Origin: Verrucomicrobiota bacterium
GTDB taxonomy: Bacteria; Verrucomicrobiota; Kiritimatiellia; CAIQIC01; JAGNIJ01
DNA: 64,000 bases
Assembly (NCBI GenBank): GCA_022710725.1
Contig: JAKLGK010000003.1
Coordinates: 62,001 to 126,000 of the forward strand
Reading direction: 5' to 3'
In this document: positions 16,130-26,299 of the stretch, piece by piece
How the letters are laid out: the number at the start of each line of letters is the position of its first letter
Position numbering within the stretch: position 1 is the first letter of the stretch
Program-made: the position numbers and the translations under genes
Notes under the pieces: model-generated
The model's database searches: none
Told to the model about the DNA's origin: nothing
Seen by the model: only the letters and a program-made list of their open reading frames with translations

Positions 16130-17404
16130 ATGACGGTCCCGTCGTTTCAGCCCCTGCAAGGCATGTCTGACCTTGCTTCCCCCGAAGTCCATCTCTGGCA
16201 GGAAGTAGAGGAGGCGGCCCGCCGCCTCCTGGCGCTGTACCAGGTGGAAGAAGTCCGCACGCCGATCCTCGAACCCACGGGACTCTTCGTCCGCTCGCTG
16301 GGCGAAGGCACGGACGTCGTGCAGAAGGAGATGTACACCTTCGAGGACCGCGGCGGCCGGTCGGTGAGCCTTCGGCCGGAAGGAACGGCCGGGGTCATCC
16401 GCTACCTGGCCGGGCTCGGGCCCGAGGCCGCCGGGGCCCGCCTGTATTACCTGGGCCCGATGTTCCGCGCCGAGCGCCCGCAGGCGGGGCGTCGCCGCCA
16501 GTTCCACCAGCTGGGCGTCGAGCTGATCGGGCCGCCGGGCCCCGCGCAGGATGTCGAGGCCATCGCCCTGCAGCAACACCTGTTGAACGCGTGGGGACTG
16601 AAGGCCGCGCGGATCGAGATCAACAGCCGCGGCCTTCCCGCGGAGCAGGCGGCGGTGAGCGAGGGCCTTCGCAAGGCCCTCGAGCCGCACGAGCCGAGGT
16701 TGTGCGACGACTGCCGCCGGAGGCTGAAGGCCAACGTGCTGCGGGTGCTGGACTGCAAGCAGGAGGGCTGCCGCGCGGTGGCCGAAACGCTGCCGGCCGT
16801 CACGGATTTCATGGGCGCGGATTCCCGGGCCTACCTCGACGAAGTCCGGCGGCTGCTGGACCTGCTCGAGTTGCCGGCCGTGATCAATCCCCGGCTCGTG
16901 CGCGGCCTGGATTATTACCAGCACACGATCTGGGAAATCCGGCACCCGGCCCTGGGCGCGCAGGACGCGCTGGCGGGCGGGGGCCGATACCGCATCGAGT
17001 GGGAGGGCGCCGCGATCGAGGGCGTCGGGTTTGCGGCAGGATTGGAACGCATCGTAACGGCCGTGCAGCACGACCGGCCGGCCTCCGCGGAGTCGGCGCG
17101 CGGAAAGCCCGCGACGTGGATCGTGTCGCAGGGCGCGAAGGCCCTGGAACAGAACCTGGTGCTGGCGCAGCTGCTGCGCCAGCGGGGCATCGCCTGCGGG
17201 CTCGCCCTGGACGGGCGGAGCGTCAAGGCCCAGATGCGGGCGGCCAACCGGAGCGGCGCGGCCTTTGCCGTGATCCGGGGCGAACTGGAGATGGAGAAGG
17301 GCCTGTTCGTTTTGAAAAGCATGAAGGACGGGGCGCAGGAGGAACTGGAATTGCCGGCCCTGGTGGAACGGCTGCTCCGGGCGTCCCGGGCGGAAGGAAC
17401 TTGA
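16130..17404 (+). CDS. hisS: Histidyl-tRNA synthetase
   Basis: It charges tRNA-His. The 424 residues begin MTVPSFQPLQGMSDLASPEV. Motif 1 (TPILEPTGLFVRSLGEGTDVV), motif 2 (YYLGPMFRAERPQAGRRRQF) and the HisA box RGLDYYQHTIWE are present, with motif 3 in VGFAAGLERI. A small variation is GGGRYRIEW where the family usually has GGRYD. The C-terminal anticodon domain is recognisable. It is followed by aspS after 4 bp, a common hisS-aspS order. Confidence 0.95.
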   Translation: MTVPSFQPLQGMSDLASPEVHLWQEVEEAARRLLALYQVEEVRTPILEPTGLFVRSLGEGTDVVQKEMYTFEDRGGRSVSLRPEGTAGVIRYLAGLGPEAAGARLYYLGPMFRAERPQAGRRRQFHQLGVELIGPPGPAQDVEAIALQQHLLNAWGLKAARIEINSRGLPAEQAAVSEGLRKALEPHEPRLCDDCRRRLKANVLRVLDCKQEGCRAVAETLPAVTDFMGADSRAYLDEVRRLLDLLELPAVINPRLVRGLDYYQHTIWEIRHPALGAQDALAGGGRYRIEWEGAAIEGVGFAAGLERIVTAVQHDRPASAESARGKPATWIVSQGAKALEQNLVLAQLLRQRGIACGLALDGRSVKAQMRAANRSGAAFAVIRGELEMEKGLFVLKSMKDGAQEELELPALVERLLRASRAEGT

Positions 17405-17408
17405 ACCC

Positions 17409-19199
<1,791 letters not shown>

Positions 19200-19208
<9 letters not shown>

Positions 19209-20213
19209 TTCCCGGACGACGAGGTGCGGCTTGATGATCCGCACCTCACCTTTTTCCCCGTCTTTCAGGAGTTCCACGGCGGCCTGGACTTTCTCGGGCA
19301 GGCCCTGGCGAACCGTCGTGAGGGGCGGGGAGATCATGCGGGCGAGAGGGAGATCGTCGTAGCCCACCACGGCGACATCATCGGGGACCTTGGCGCCGGC
19401 CTCCTGCAGCCCCCGGATCAGCCCCGCGGCCATGACGTCCGCCGCGGCCACCACGCCGTCGGCCTTCAGGTCGAGCACGCGCCTCGCCGCGCGCCGGCCG
19501 CCTTCGAAAGAAGTGGATTCCTCGATCAGCATGAGCCGAAGCCCGGACTGGTCGCAGACGCGGCTGGCGCCCTCGAAACGGACGGCGGGGATGTTGGACG
19601 GCAGGTCGCGGACGGCCCCGCCCACGAATACCAGGTGCTTGCGGCCCTGGGCGATCAGGTAATCGGCGGCCATGCCGCCGCCCTTGAGCTCGTCCGTCTG
19701 GACGCGCATGTAGACGCGGTGCTGCAGGAAGGAATCGAAGAACACCAGGCGGCTTTCCCTCCGCTCGAGGACGGGCGGCAGTTCCTTGGCCACGATCCCC
19801 ACCAGGATGGCGCCGTCGAGGTTCCGTTCGAGGAGGAAGTTGACGAAGGTTTCTTCCCGGCCGGTGTAGAGGCACAAGGTGCTGCCCGTCGGCTGGAGTT
19901 CCCGGTCGAGGAGGAGCAGGAACTCCCCGTAGAACGGGTTGATCTCCACGTCCGGCTGGCTGGGCGAGGCGCTGAAGATATTGCTCAAGACCGCGCCGAC
20001 CAGGCCGGACCGCTGGCTGGACAAGGCGGCCGCCGTCAGGTTCTTGACGTACCCCATCTTCTCGACGACCCGCTGCACCCGTTCCGCGGTGGCGGCGGAC
20101 ACCTCGGACATGCGCCCCTTGAGCACGTTGGAAACCGTCGCGATCGACACGCCAGCGCGCTGGGCCACATCATGAATGGTTATAGGGCGCGGCTTTCTGG
20201 ACAACAGTGGCAC
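19200..20213 (-). CDS. LacI-family transcriptional regulator
   Basis: A 337-residue repressor. The N-terminal helix-turn-helix ITIHDVAQRAGVSIATVSNV and hinge NLTAAALSSQRS are typical, followed by a periplasmic-binding-protein-like effector domain (VFFDSF, GRKHLVFVGGAV, DGVVAAADVMAAGLIRGLQ, VAVVGYDDLPLARMISPPLTTV). The ligand is probably a sugar or related metabolite, but no sugar genes adjoin it. It is transcribed away from a secreted protein gene across a 273-bp gap containing a TTAAA/TTTAA inverted repeat, a possible operator. Confidence 0.92.
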
Positions 20214-20234
20214 GTATTTACCCCATGAAGAGCC

Positions 20235-20249
20235 TTAAACGATTTTTAA
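20235..20249. promoter_or_regulatory. Possible operator in the lacI-type/secreted protein gap
   Basis: TTAAA and TTTAA flank a 5-bp centre containing CG (TTAAACGATTTTTAA). AT-rich palindromes with a central CG are typical of LacI-family sites, and this one lies 22 bp upstream of the regulator gene. It is the only such site I see in the 20214-20486 gap. Confidence 0.3.
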
Positions 20250-20486
20250 TCCGTCTTAAAAATGTAGCACAAAAATAGGGCCGATGTCATGTCTGGCAAG
20301 ATAATTATTACAAAAGAGGACGAAAAACGATTCGGCGACGACTTTCCTATCATCGGGCGTGCCGGAGGCGGCTTGGTCCCAAAGCCAGCGGCCGGCGCGG
20401 CTCGGTCCGTGCAGGATGTCATGGAGGCTCGCAGGGAGCAGGGTCGCGATACCGGCAGGCTGCCGGGAAAAAAGGAGCATACGACG

Positions 20487-21737
20487 ATGAAGAGGATCGA
20501 AGCGTTCTTGAAAATAGCGTTGTGGATGCTGGCCGGCATGGCGGTGGTCGCGCGCGGGCAGATTCCGCCGAAACCGGATCTGCCCGGTGCGTTGCCCCGG
20601 TACCAGTGGTGCCTCGTGGAGGCGCCCATGGAGTATGTCCAGTACGCGCCCTACGAAACCAGGACCTGGACGTTCCGGCATCCGGGCGCGACGTCCATGA
20701 AGGTCCGTTTTGAATCCACGGGCCTGATGATCAAGAGCGCCGGCTATCCGGGCGAGAACTCCCGCATCGAGATCCTGGACGGGCGGGACCGGGTGGTCCA
20801 GATCCTTACCGGGAGCGCCGGGGCGTTCGATACCGTTTCCGTTACCGGCGGGGTGATCAAGGTGCGGTATCTCAACAATGCCAACGGCGGGGGCGGGACC
20901 CTGTTTGCGGGCGCCGGCGACCGGTTCCGCGTGGCGGGCTACAAGTATTACCGTTCCATCCTGGTGAGCGAGGGGGGCGCCGGAGCGCTGGGCTTCCAAG
21001 TGATGTCGCCTCTACCGCTTCCGGCGCAGCCGCTGAAAACCTACCGATATAATGCTTGCGAGATCCCGCTCGCCGTGAAGAAGCCCTTCAACTGGGGCGC
21101 GCAGGATGGCGCGAGGTATAAGGTGGACTTCTTCCTGGACGGGATTTTCCTGGGCAGTTCGGCCGGGTATGCCGTGGCGGGCGATCGGAACAGCATCTAT
21201 TTCGGCGTGCAGCTGGACATGGCCCAGTGGCTGTCGCAGCACGGCGGACGGGCGAGCACCCTCTGCATCCGGGAGACGCGCCACGTGCCCGGGAACCTGA
21301 CCGCCTGGCGCACGGGGTACCAGTATTTCAACCTGCCGATGAGCATGGGCGATGACCGGTGCGTGTACACGAACACGATGACCCTCGAAGCAGTGTCTCC
21401 CGTGACCGCGGTCGGCCGTTGGTTCCACCTGCCGAACCACGCGATGGTCCATGCCGCCGCGCAGTGGGTCGTGGCGGGTGGGAGCCCGGGCGTGGACGTC
21501 CGCTTGCGCGCGTACGCGCTGGGCGCCGACGGCCGGCAGCAACAGGTCGCGGAATCGTTCCATCCCGGCGTGAACCAGGGCGGCGGGCAATCCGCCGTCG
21601 AGGCCCTGTCCCTCTGGCTGCCGCCGGGGTACTATCGCCTCGAGATGTCGCGGACCACCGGGTCCTGCGCGGGATTCGGGTACACAGCGCGCATGTACGT
21701 CCGCTACGATCCGGAGGGATCCGTGTTGTATTACTGA
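20487..21737 (+). CDS. Secreted CUB-like protein of unknown function
   Basis: A 416-residue exported protein. The signal peptide MKRIEAFLKIALWMLAGMAV ends near VARGQ; the AAGGAG ribosome site 10 bp upstream supports this start, although the frame stays open for 66 more codons upstream. An early domain (about 50-150) with MKVRFESTGLMIKSAGYPG, SRIEILDG and IKVRYLNNANGGGG resembles CUB-type beta sandwiches. The remainder has no known domain. It faces the LacI-type gene and may be under its control. The stop codon lies 2 bp from the convergent accA stop. Confidence 0.65.
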   Translation: MKRIEAFLKIALWMLAGMAVVARGQIPPKPDLPGALPRYQWCLVEAPMEYVQYAPYETRTWTFRHPGATSMKVRFESTGLMIKSAGYPGENSRIEILDGRDRVVQILTGSAGAFDTVSVTGGVIKVRYLNNANGGGGTLFAGAGDRFRVAGYKYYRSILVSEGGAGALGFQVMSPLPLPAQPLKTYRYNACEIPLAVKKPFNWGAQDGARYKVDFFLDGIFLGSSAGYAVAGDRNSIYFGVQLDMAQWLSQHGGRASTLCIRETRHVPGNLTAWRTGYQYFNLPMSMGDDRCVYTNTMTLEAVSPVTAVGRWFHLPNHAMVHAAAQWVVAGGSPGVDVRLRAYALGADGRQQQVAESFHPGVNQGGGQSAVEALSLWLPPGYYRLEMSRTTGSCAGFGYTARMYVRYDPEGSVLYY

Positions 21738-21738
21738 A

Positions 21739-22737
21739 TCAGGAGGCCGGCGCGGGGCTCGCGGCCGGCGCCGGGGCGGCGTCCTCCCCGAACACGCCCA
21801 TGGCGCGGAACTTGTTGTAACGCTGCTCGAGAAGCTGCTCCACGGGCGTCGCGTCCAGTTCCTCCAGGTTCCGGAGAAGGGCCGCCTTCAGCGTGGCGGA
21901 CATGGCCGCGGGGTCCGCGTGCGCCCCGCCCGGCGGCTCCGGCAGCACCTCGTCGACCAGCCCGGCCTTGAGCAGGTCCGGCGCGGTGAGCTTGAGGGCC
22001 TCGGCCGCCCGGTTCGCGTAGGAGCGGTTCTTCCACAGGATCGCCGCGCAGCCCTCCGGCGAGATGACCGAGTAGTAGCTGTACTCCAGGATCAGCACGC
22101 GGTCGCCCACGCCGATGCCCAGCGCGCCGCCGCTGCCGCCCTCGCCGATCACCACGACCACGATGGGCACGGGCAGCCGGAACATGTCCCGCAGGTTCAC
22201 CGCGATGGCCTCGGCGATGTGGCGCTCCTCGGACTCGATGCCCGGGTACGCGCCCGGCGTGTCGATCAGCGTCACGATGGGCGCCCCGAACTTCGCCGCG
22301 AGCTTCATCAGGCGGAGCGCCTTGCGGTAGCCCTCGGGGTAGGCGCAGCCGAAGTTGCGCTCGAGGTTGCTCTTGGTGTCCCGGCCCTTCTGGGTCCCGA
22401 TGAACATCACCCGCCGCCCCTCCAGCCAGCCGAAACCGCCGATAATGGCCCGGTCATCGGCGTGCACGCGGTCGCCGTGCAACTCCGTGAAATCGGTCGT
22501 CATCGCGGCCAGGTAATCCAGCATGTACGGCCGCTGCGGATGCCGCGCCACGAGCACCTTGTCCCAGGCGCCGAGGTTCTCGTAGATCTCGCGCCGCATC
22601 TCCGTGATCTTGTTCTGCATCCGCTCGATCTCGAACGACACGTCGATGTTCTGGGCCTGGCTGAAGGCGCGCAGGTCCTCCAGCTTCTTCTCCATGTCGA
22701 GGATCGGTTTCTCGAAGGGCAGGATGTAAGGGGGCAC
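21739..22737 (-). CDS. accA: Acetyl-CoA carboxylase carboxyltransferase, alpha subunit
   Basis: With AccD it transfers the carboxyl group from biotin to acetyl-CoA, the first step of fatty acid synthesis. The 332-residue product starts at GTG 22737 (VPPYILPFEKPILDMEKK), aligned with the family start and preceded by GGAGGAAC. The crotonase-fold motifs are RHPQRPYMLDYLAAMTTDF, ELHGDR, GTQKGRDTKSN, TLIDTPGAYPGIESEERH, GEGGSGGALGIG and SPEGCAAILWK. The C-terminus has a short Ala/Pro tail. It forms a minus-strand block with the L,D-transpeptidase and kinase-like genes; accD is 2.6 kb away on the plus strand. Confidence 0.95.
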   Translation of the reverse strand: MPPYILPFEKPILDMEKKLEDLRAFSQAQNIDVSFEIERMQNKITEMRREIYENLGAWDKVLVARHPQRPYMLDYLAAMTTDFTELHGDRVHADDRAIIGGFGWLEGRRVMFIGTQKGRDTKSNLERNFGCAYPEGYRKALRLMKLAAKFGAPIVTLIDTPGAYPGIESEERHIAEAIAVNLRDMFRLPVPIVVVVIGEGGSGGALGIGVGDRVLILEYSYYSVISPEGCAAILWKNRSYANRAAEALKLTAPDLLKAGLVDEVLPEPPGGAHADPAAMSATLKAALLRNLEELDATPVEQLLEQRYNKFRAMGVFGEDAAPAPAASPAPAS

Positions 22738-22757
22738 GGATGTTCCTCCGCCAGGTT

Positions 22758-23729
22758 TTATTCCACGATGCGGACCGGGGTGCCTTCCGGCACCAGGTTG
22801 AACAGCTCCTCCACTTCCGCGTTGAGCAGGCGGATGCAGCCGGCGCTGGCCTGCTTGCCGATCGTGTCGGGCTCCCACGTGCCGTGGATCCCGTAGCCCG
22901 GGATGTCGAGGGAGAGCCAGTGCGTGCCCAGCACGTTTTCGGGATCGCCGAACGGGATGGGCTTGCCGTCGGGCCGCCACCAGGTCGGCTGGGCGATCTT
23001 TTCCTTGATCGTGAAGTCGCCCGTCGGGGTCTTCCCGTATTCGCCCGTGCCCACGCGGTACCGCTTGAAAAACCGGTCATTCATCATCAGGACCAGGTCG
23101 TTCCGGCTCTTGCTGACCTGGATCGTGAACCGGCCCTTGAAGATGCGGAAGCGGTCGCCCGCGCGGATCACGTCGCCCGGGATGCGGTTGCTGCGCCGGA
23201 TCACCTCGACGGTGGTCCCGAATTTCTTGCGGAGCTTGTCCAGCGAATCGCCGGAGGCGACCACGTACTCCTCCTTCTCCGGCATCATCCGCGGGCTCAA
23301 CAGCAGTTCGATGTTGACCTCGTTCAGGAGCGCCTCGGCGCCCGTCCGGGCGACCTCGTTGGAGGATTGGGCCAGCGCCTGCCAGGCCGCGTCCCGCGCC
23401 TCCACCAGCTTGTCCGACGCGCGCAACTCGCGGGCGCGCGCCAACAGGTCCAGCCCGGGGTCGGCCGCGGCCGGCGAAGGCCGCGAGGCGACGGGCGCCT
23501 TCGGAGCGGGCGCTTTTGCCTCGGGGGCGGGAGGCGGTTCCTTCGCGGCGGGGACGGGGGCGGGCGCGGCGGCCGTCGCCGGGATCGCCGCCGGGGAATC
23601 CGGGGCCGGCTCTTCCGCCTTCGGCCGCCGCCAGAACCACCAGGCCGCCAGGATGACCAGCAGCAGGAGAATCACCGCGATCAGGCAGCCCCGCGTCGAG
23701 CGGCGGGGCCGGAGGTACAGGTCCTTCAT
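22758..23729 (-). CDS. L,D-transpeptidase (YkuD type) with LysM-like segment
   Basis: A 323-residue envelope enzyme that forms 3-3 cross-links in peptidoglycan or attaches proteins to it. A membrane anchor lies at about residues 16-36 (GCLIAVILLLLVILAAWWF). A Pro/Ala-rich linker and a helical repeat region follow. A LysM-like segment occurs at about 155-200 (YVVASGDSLDKLRKKFGTT). The YkuD catalytic domain ends the protein: HGTWEPDTIGKQASAGCIRL supplies the His, Ser and Cys residues. It overlaps the kinase-like gene upstream by 4 bp and precedes accA. Confidence 0.93.
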   Translation of the reverse strand: MKDLYLRPRRSTRGCLIAVILLLLVILAAWWFWRRPKAEEPAPDSPAAIPATAAAPAPVPAAKEPPPAPEAKAPAPKAPVASRPSPAAADPGLDLLARARELRASDKLVEARDAAWQALAQSSNEVARTGAEALLNEVNIELLLSPRMMPEKEEYVVASGDSLDKLRKKFGTTVEVIRRSNRIPGDVIRAGDRFRIFKGRFTIQVSKSRNDLVLMMNDRFFKRYRVGTGEYGKTPTGDFTIKEKIAQPTWWRPDGKPIPFGDPENVLGTHWLSLDIPGYGIHGTWEPDTIGKQASAGCIRLLNAEVEELFNLVPEGTPVRIVE

Positions 23730-24535
23730 AGGAGGGCCTCGAGGTCGCGGATGACCAGGCTCAACGACGGGTAGCGGTCATCCGGTTGCTTGGCCAGGCA
23801 CTTGAGCACCAGCGATTCCATCGCCACCGGGACGTCCGGGTTGTACTGGCGAGGCCGGGTGGGGGGCGTGTTCGGATCAATCTGCGCGGCGCGCACCTGC
23901 TCGATCTTGTCGCCCTCGAAAGGCTTGTGGTAGGTCAGCATCTCGTAGAAGGTCACGCCCAGGCTGTAGATGTCCGACCGCTCGTCCACGAGATGCCGGG
24001 TGAGCGCTTCGGGCGCGATGTAGGACGGCGTGCCCGGCAACTCCTTGACGCGGATCGGCCGGCGCTTGCGCTTCATGGCCAGGTCGAAATCGATGATGAC
24101 AATGTGGCCGTCGGGCCGGACCAGGATGTTCTCCGGCTTCCAGTCGAGGTGGAGATAGCCCTGGGCATGGATGTAGAAGAGCGCCGCCGCCATCTGGCGC
24201 ATCAGGGACAGCACGTTCTGGGTGAGCAGCGGTTCGCGGTAAAGGATCAGGTCGCGCAGCGTCCGGGACTCGACGAACTCCATCGTCATGTAGGGGATAC
24301 GGCCCTCGTAGCCGGTCTTGAGAATCTTGACGATATGGGGGTTGTCCAGCTTGGCCAGCACCTTGGCGCCGTGGAAGAACCGCTTGCGGAACCGCCACTT
24401 GCGCGCCCAGTTCTCCAGCAGGTAGCGGAGGACCACGCGGTTCTGCGCGCTGTCCAGCGCCACGAACAGGCGCGTCATCCCCCCGCCGGCCAGGTTGCGG
24501 ACGATGGAATGACCGGCAAATTCCCGTGTGTTCAT
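23726..24535 (-). CDS. Protein kinase-fold protein with altered active site (possible pseudokinase)
   Basis: A 269-residue Hanks-type kinase domain without extra domains or a membrane helix. The start MNTREFAGHSIVRNLAGGG is chosen because the fold begins there. The glycine loop is GGGMTRLFVA. The beta-3 lysine is R37 (VVLRYL) and the alpha-C glutamate position is G56 (FFHGAKVL), so the usual ion pair is lost. The catalytic loop HLDWKPEN keeps D131, K133 and N136 but has Leu for Arg. DFG is DFD (149-151). GTPSYIAPEAL and DERSDIYSLGVTFYEML are normal. It is followed directly by the L,D-transpeptidase gene, suggesting a link to cell-wall control. It may bind ATP differently or act as a scaffold. 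Confidence 0.85.
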   Translation of the reverse strand: MNTREFAGHSIVRNLAGGGMTRLFVALDSAQNRVVLRYLLENWARKWRFRKRFFHGAKVLAKLDNPHIVKILKTGYEGRIPYMTMEFVESRTLRDLILYREPLLTQNVLSLMRQMAAALFYIHAQGYLHLDWKPENILVRPDGHIVIIDFDLAMKRKRRPIRVKELPGTPSYIAPEALTRHLVDERSDIYSLGVTFYEMLTYHKPFEGDKIEQVRAAQIDPNTPPTRPRQYNPDVPVAMESLVLKCLAKQPDDRYPSLSLVIRDLEALL

Positions 24536-24627
24536 CGCGCGTAGCTTACCCGATCCGGGACGGAAAAAAAGGCAAAAAAAGAACCTTGCGCGGAATCCCC
24601 CCGGCGGGCTGTAATCAGCCGATCCCA

Positions 24628-25356
24628 ATGAGCCTTTCATGGAAAGCGGCGGCCGCGCGGTGGCTGGACATGGCCTACCCCCGCTGGTGCGCGGGGTGCG
24701 GCGGGCCGACGGCGGATGCCGAGGGCTTCCTGTGCTGGAATTGCCTCTCCGCCATCCCGTTCGTGCAACTTCCTTTCTGCGCCCGGTGCGGGGATCCCAT
24801 CGAGGGGCGCGTGGACCATGCCTACACCTGCTACACGTGCACCGCCGACGAGATCCACTTCGAGCGGGCCCGGTCGGCGGTCCGCTATCGGGGCGTGGCC
24901 CAGCAGGTCCTGCGCGCGTTCAAGTACGACGCCGCCCTCTGGGTGCAGTCGGACCTGGACCGTCTCCTTCACGGCTGCGTCGAGTCGCAGTTCACCGACC
25001 TCGAGGCCGACGCGGTGGCGGCCGTGCCGCTGTATGCCGCCCGCGAGCGCGAGCGCGGATTCAACCAGGCCGCCCTCCTGGCCGCCGCCCTCGCGCGCCG
25101 CCTGCGCAAACCGTTCCTGTCCGGCGTCCTGCGGCGGATCCGGCCCACCCCGACCCAAACTCATTTGACAGCCCCCCAGAGGGCCGCTAACGTTAAGGGC
25201 GCTTTCGAGGTCCGCAAGCCGGTCTGGATCGAAGGGCAGCGGCTGCTGCTGGTGGACGACGTAATGACCACGGGCGCGACGGTAAACGAGTGCGCCCGGG
25301 TCCTGAAAGAAGGGGGCGCGGCGCGGGTCTACGTCGCCACGCTGGCCCGCGGGTAA
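24628..25356 (+). CDS. ComF-family phosphoribosyltransferase-like protein
   Basis: A 242-residue protein of the ComF/GntX family, linked to DNA uptake in some bacteria. Paired cysteines near the N-terminus (WCAGCGGP, FLCWNCLS, FCARCGDP, CYTC) form likely zinc sites. A phosphoribosyltransferase domain follows, with PLYAARERERGFNQAALLA and the PRPP motif LLLVDDVMTTGATVNECA. It starts at ATG 24628 (MSLSWKAAAARWLDMAYP) and lies 21 bp before accD. The substrate is unknown. Confidence 0.9.
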   Translation: MSLSWKAAAARWLDMAYPRWCAGCGGPTADAEGFLCWNCLSAIPFVQLPFCARCGDPIEGRVDHAYTCYTCTADEIHFERARSAVRYRGVAQQVLRAFKYDAALWVQSDLDRLLHGCVESQFTDLEADAVAAVPLYAARERERGFNQAALLAAALARRLRKPFLSGVLRRIRPTPTQTHLTAPQRAANVKGAFEVRKPVWIEGQRLLLVDDVMTTGATVNECARVLKEGGAARVYVATLARG

Positions 25357-25377
25357 CACGGTGGACCGGAGAGGCCC

Positions 25378-26265
25378 ATGGCTTTTTTAAGGAAACGGAA
25401 CTACTCCACGGTCAAGGTCCGGAAACGCGATATGCCGGACGGCCTGTGGCTGAAGTGTCCCTCCTGCAATGAGATCATTTTCAAGCAGGAGTTGGAGGCG
25501 GCCCTGAATGTGTGCCCGAAATGCGGGCACCATTTCCAGATCGGCCGGCGCCAGCGCCTGGACCTGCTGATCGAGCCCGGCAGTTTCGAGGAGTGGGACG
25601 CCCAGCTGTACAGCGTGGACACGCTCGGATTCACCGGCGTGGCGCCGTACCTCGAGAAGCTCGAGGAGAACCGGAAGAAGACGGGCTGTCGCGACGCCAT
25701 GTTGTGCGGCCGCGCGCGGATCGGCGCCCACCGGGCCGCGATCGGCGTGATGGATTTCAATTTCCTCGGCGCCAGCATGGGCTCCGTCGTCGGCGAGATG
25801 GTCACCCGGCTGATCGAGCGCGCCACGCGCGAGCGCCTTCCGGCTCTCATCTCCTGCGCCTCCGGCGGCGCGCGCATGTACGAAGGCATGTTGAGCCTCA
25901 TGCAGATGGCGAAGACCAGCGGCGCGCTGGCCCGCCACGCCGAGGCCGGCCTGCCGTACATCAGCCTCCTGACCCATCCCACCACGGCCGGCGTCATGGC
26001 CAGCTTCGCCACGCTGGGCGACGTCATCGTCGCCGAACCCGGCGCGCTGATCGGGTTCGCCGGCCCCCGCGTGATCAAGGAGGCCACCCAGCAGGATCTC
26101 CCCGCGGGTTTCCAGCGCGCGGAGTTCCTGCTCCAGCACGGCCTGCTCGACATGGTCGTGCCCCGGAAGGACCTGAAAGCCGCCATCGTGCGGCTGCTCG
26201 ACTTCATGATGGGCCGCCCGGCCGGGGCCCCCGCGCCGAAACCAGCCGCCCCGGCGGAGGCCTAG
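25378..26265 (+). CDS. accD: Acetyl-CoA carboxylase carboxyltransferase, beta subunit
   Basis: The partner of AccA. The 295 residues start MAFLRKRNYSTVKVRKRDMP. The N-terminal zinc ribbon is CPSCNEII plus CPKCGHHF. Carboxyltransferase motifs are NFLGASMGSVVGEMVTR, ISCASGGARMYEG, LMQMAKTSGAL, LTHPTTAGVMASFATLGD and GFAGPRVIK. The ending is a short Ala/Pro tail. accD-folC is a common pair, seen here with a 34-bp gap. Confidence 0.96.
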   Translation: MAFLRKRNYSTVKVRKRDMPDGLWLKCPSCNEIIFKQELEAALNVCPKCGHHFQIGRRQRLDLLIEPGSFEEWDAQLYSVDTLGFTGVAPYLEKLEENRKKTGCRDAMLCGRARIGAHRAAIGVMDFNFLGASMGSVVGEMVTRLIERATRERLPALISCASGGARMYEGMLSLMQMAKTSGALARHAEAGLPYISLLTHPTTAGVMASFATLGDVIVAEPGALIGFAGPRVIKEATQQDLPAGFQRAEFLLQHGLLDMVVPRKDLKAAIVRLLDFMMGRPAGAPAPKPAAPAEA

Positions 26266-26299
26266 CCCCGCCGCGCAGCGGGAGGGCGCCGCACGGACC

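Noticed and set aside
20289..20486. A 66-codon upstream extension of the secreted CUB-like protein
   Set aside because: It would bury the signal peptide. The AAGGAG site and hydrophobic N-terminus support the start at 20487.
24536..24640. An N-terminal extension of the kinase-like protein
   Set aside because: The extra residues (SPPGGFRARFFFCLFFRPG) are not kinase-like and the domain begins properly at MNTREF.
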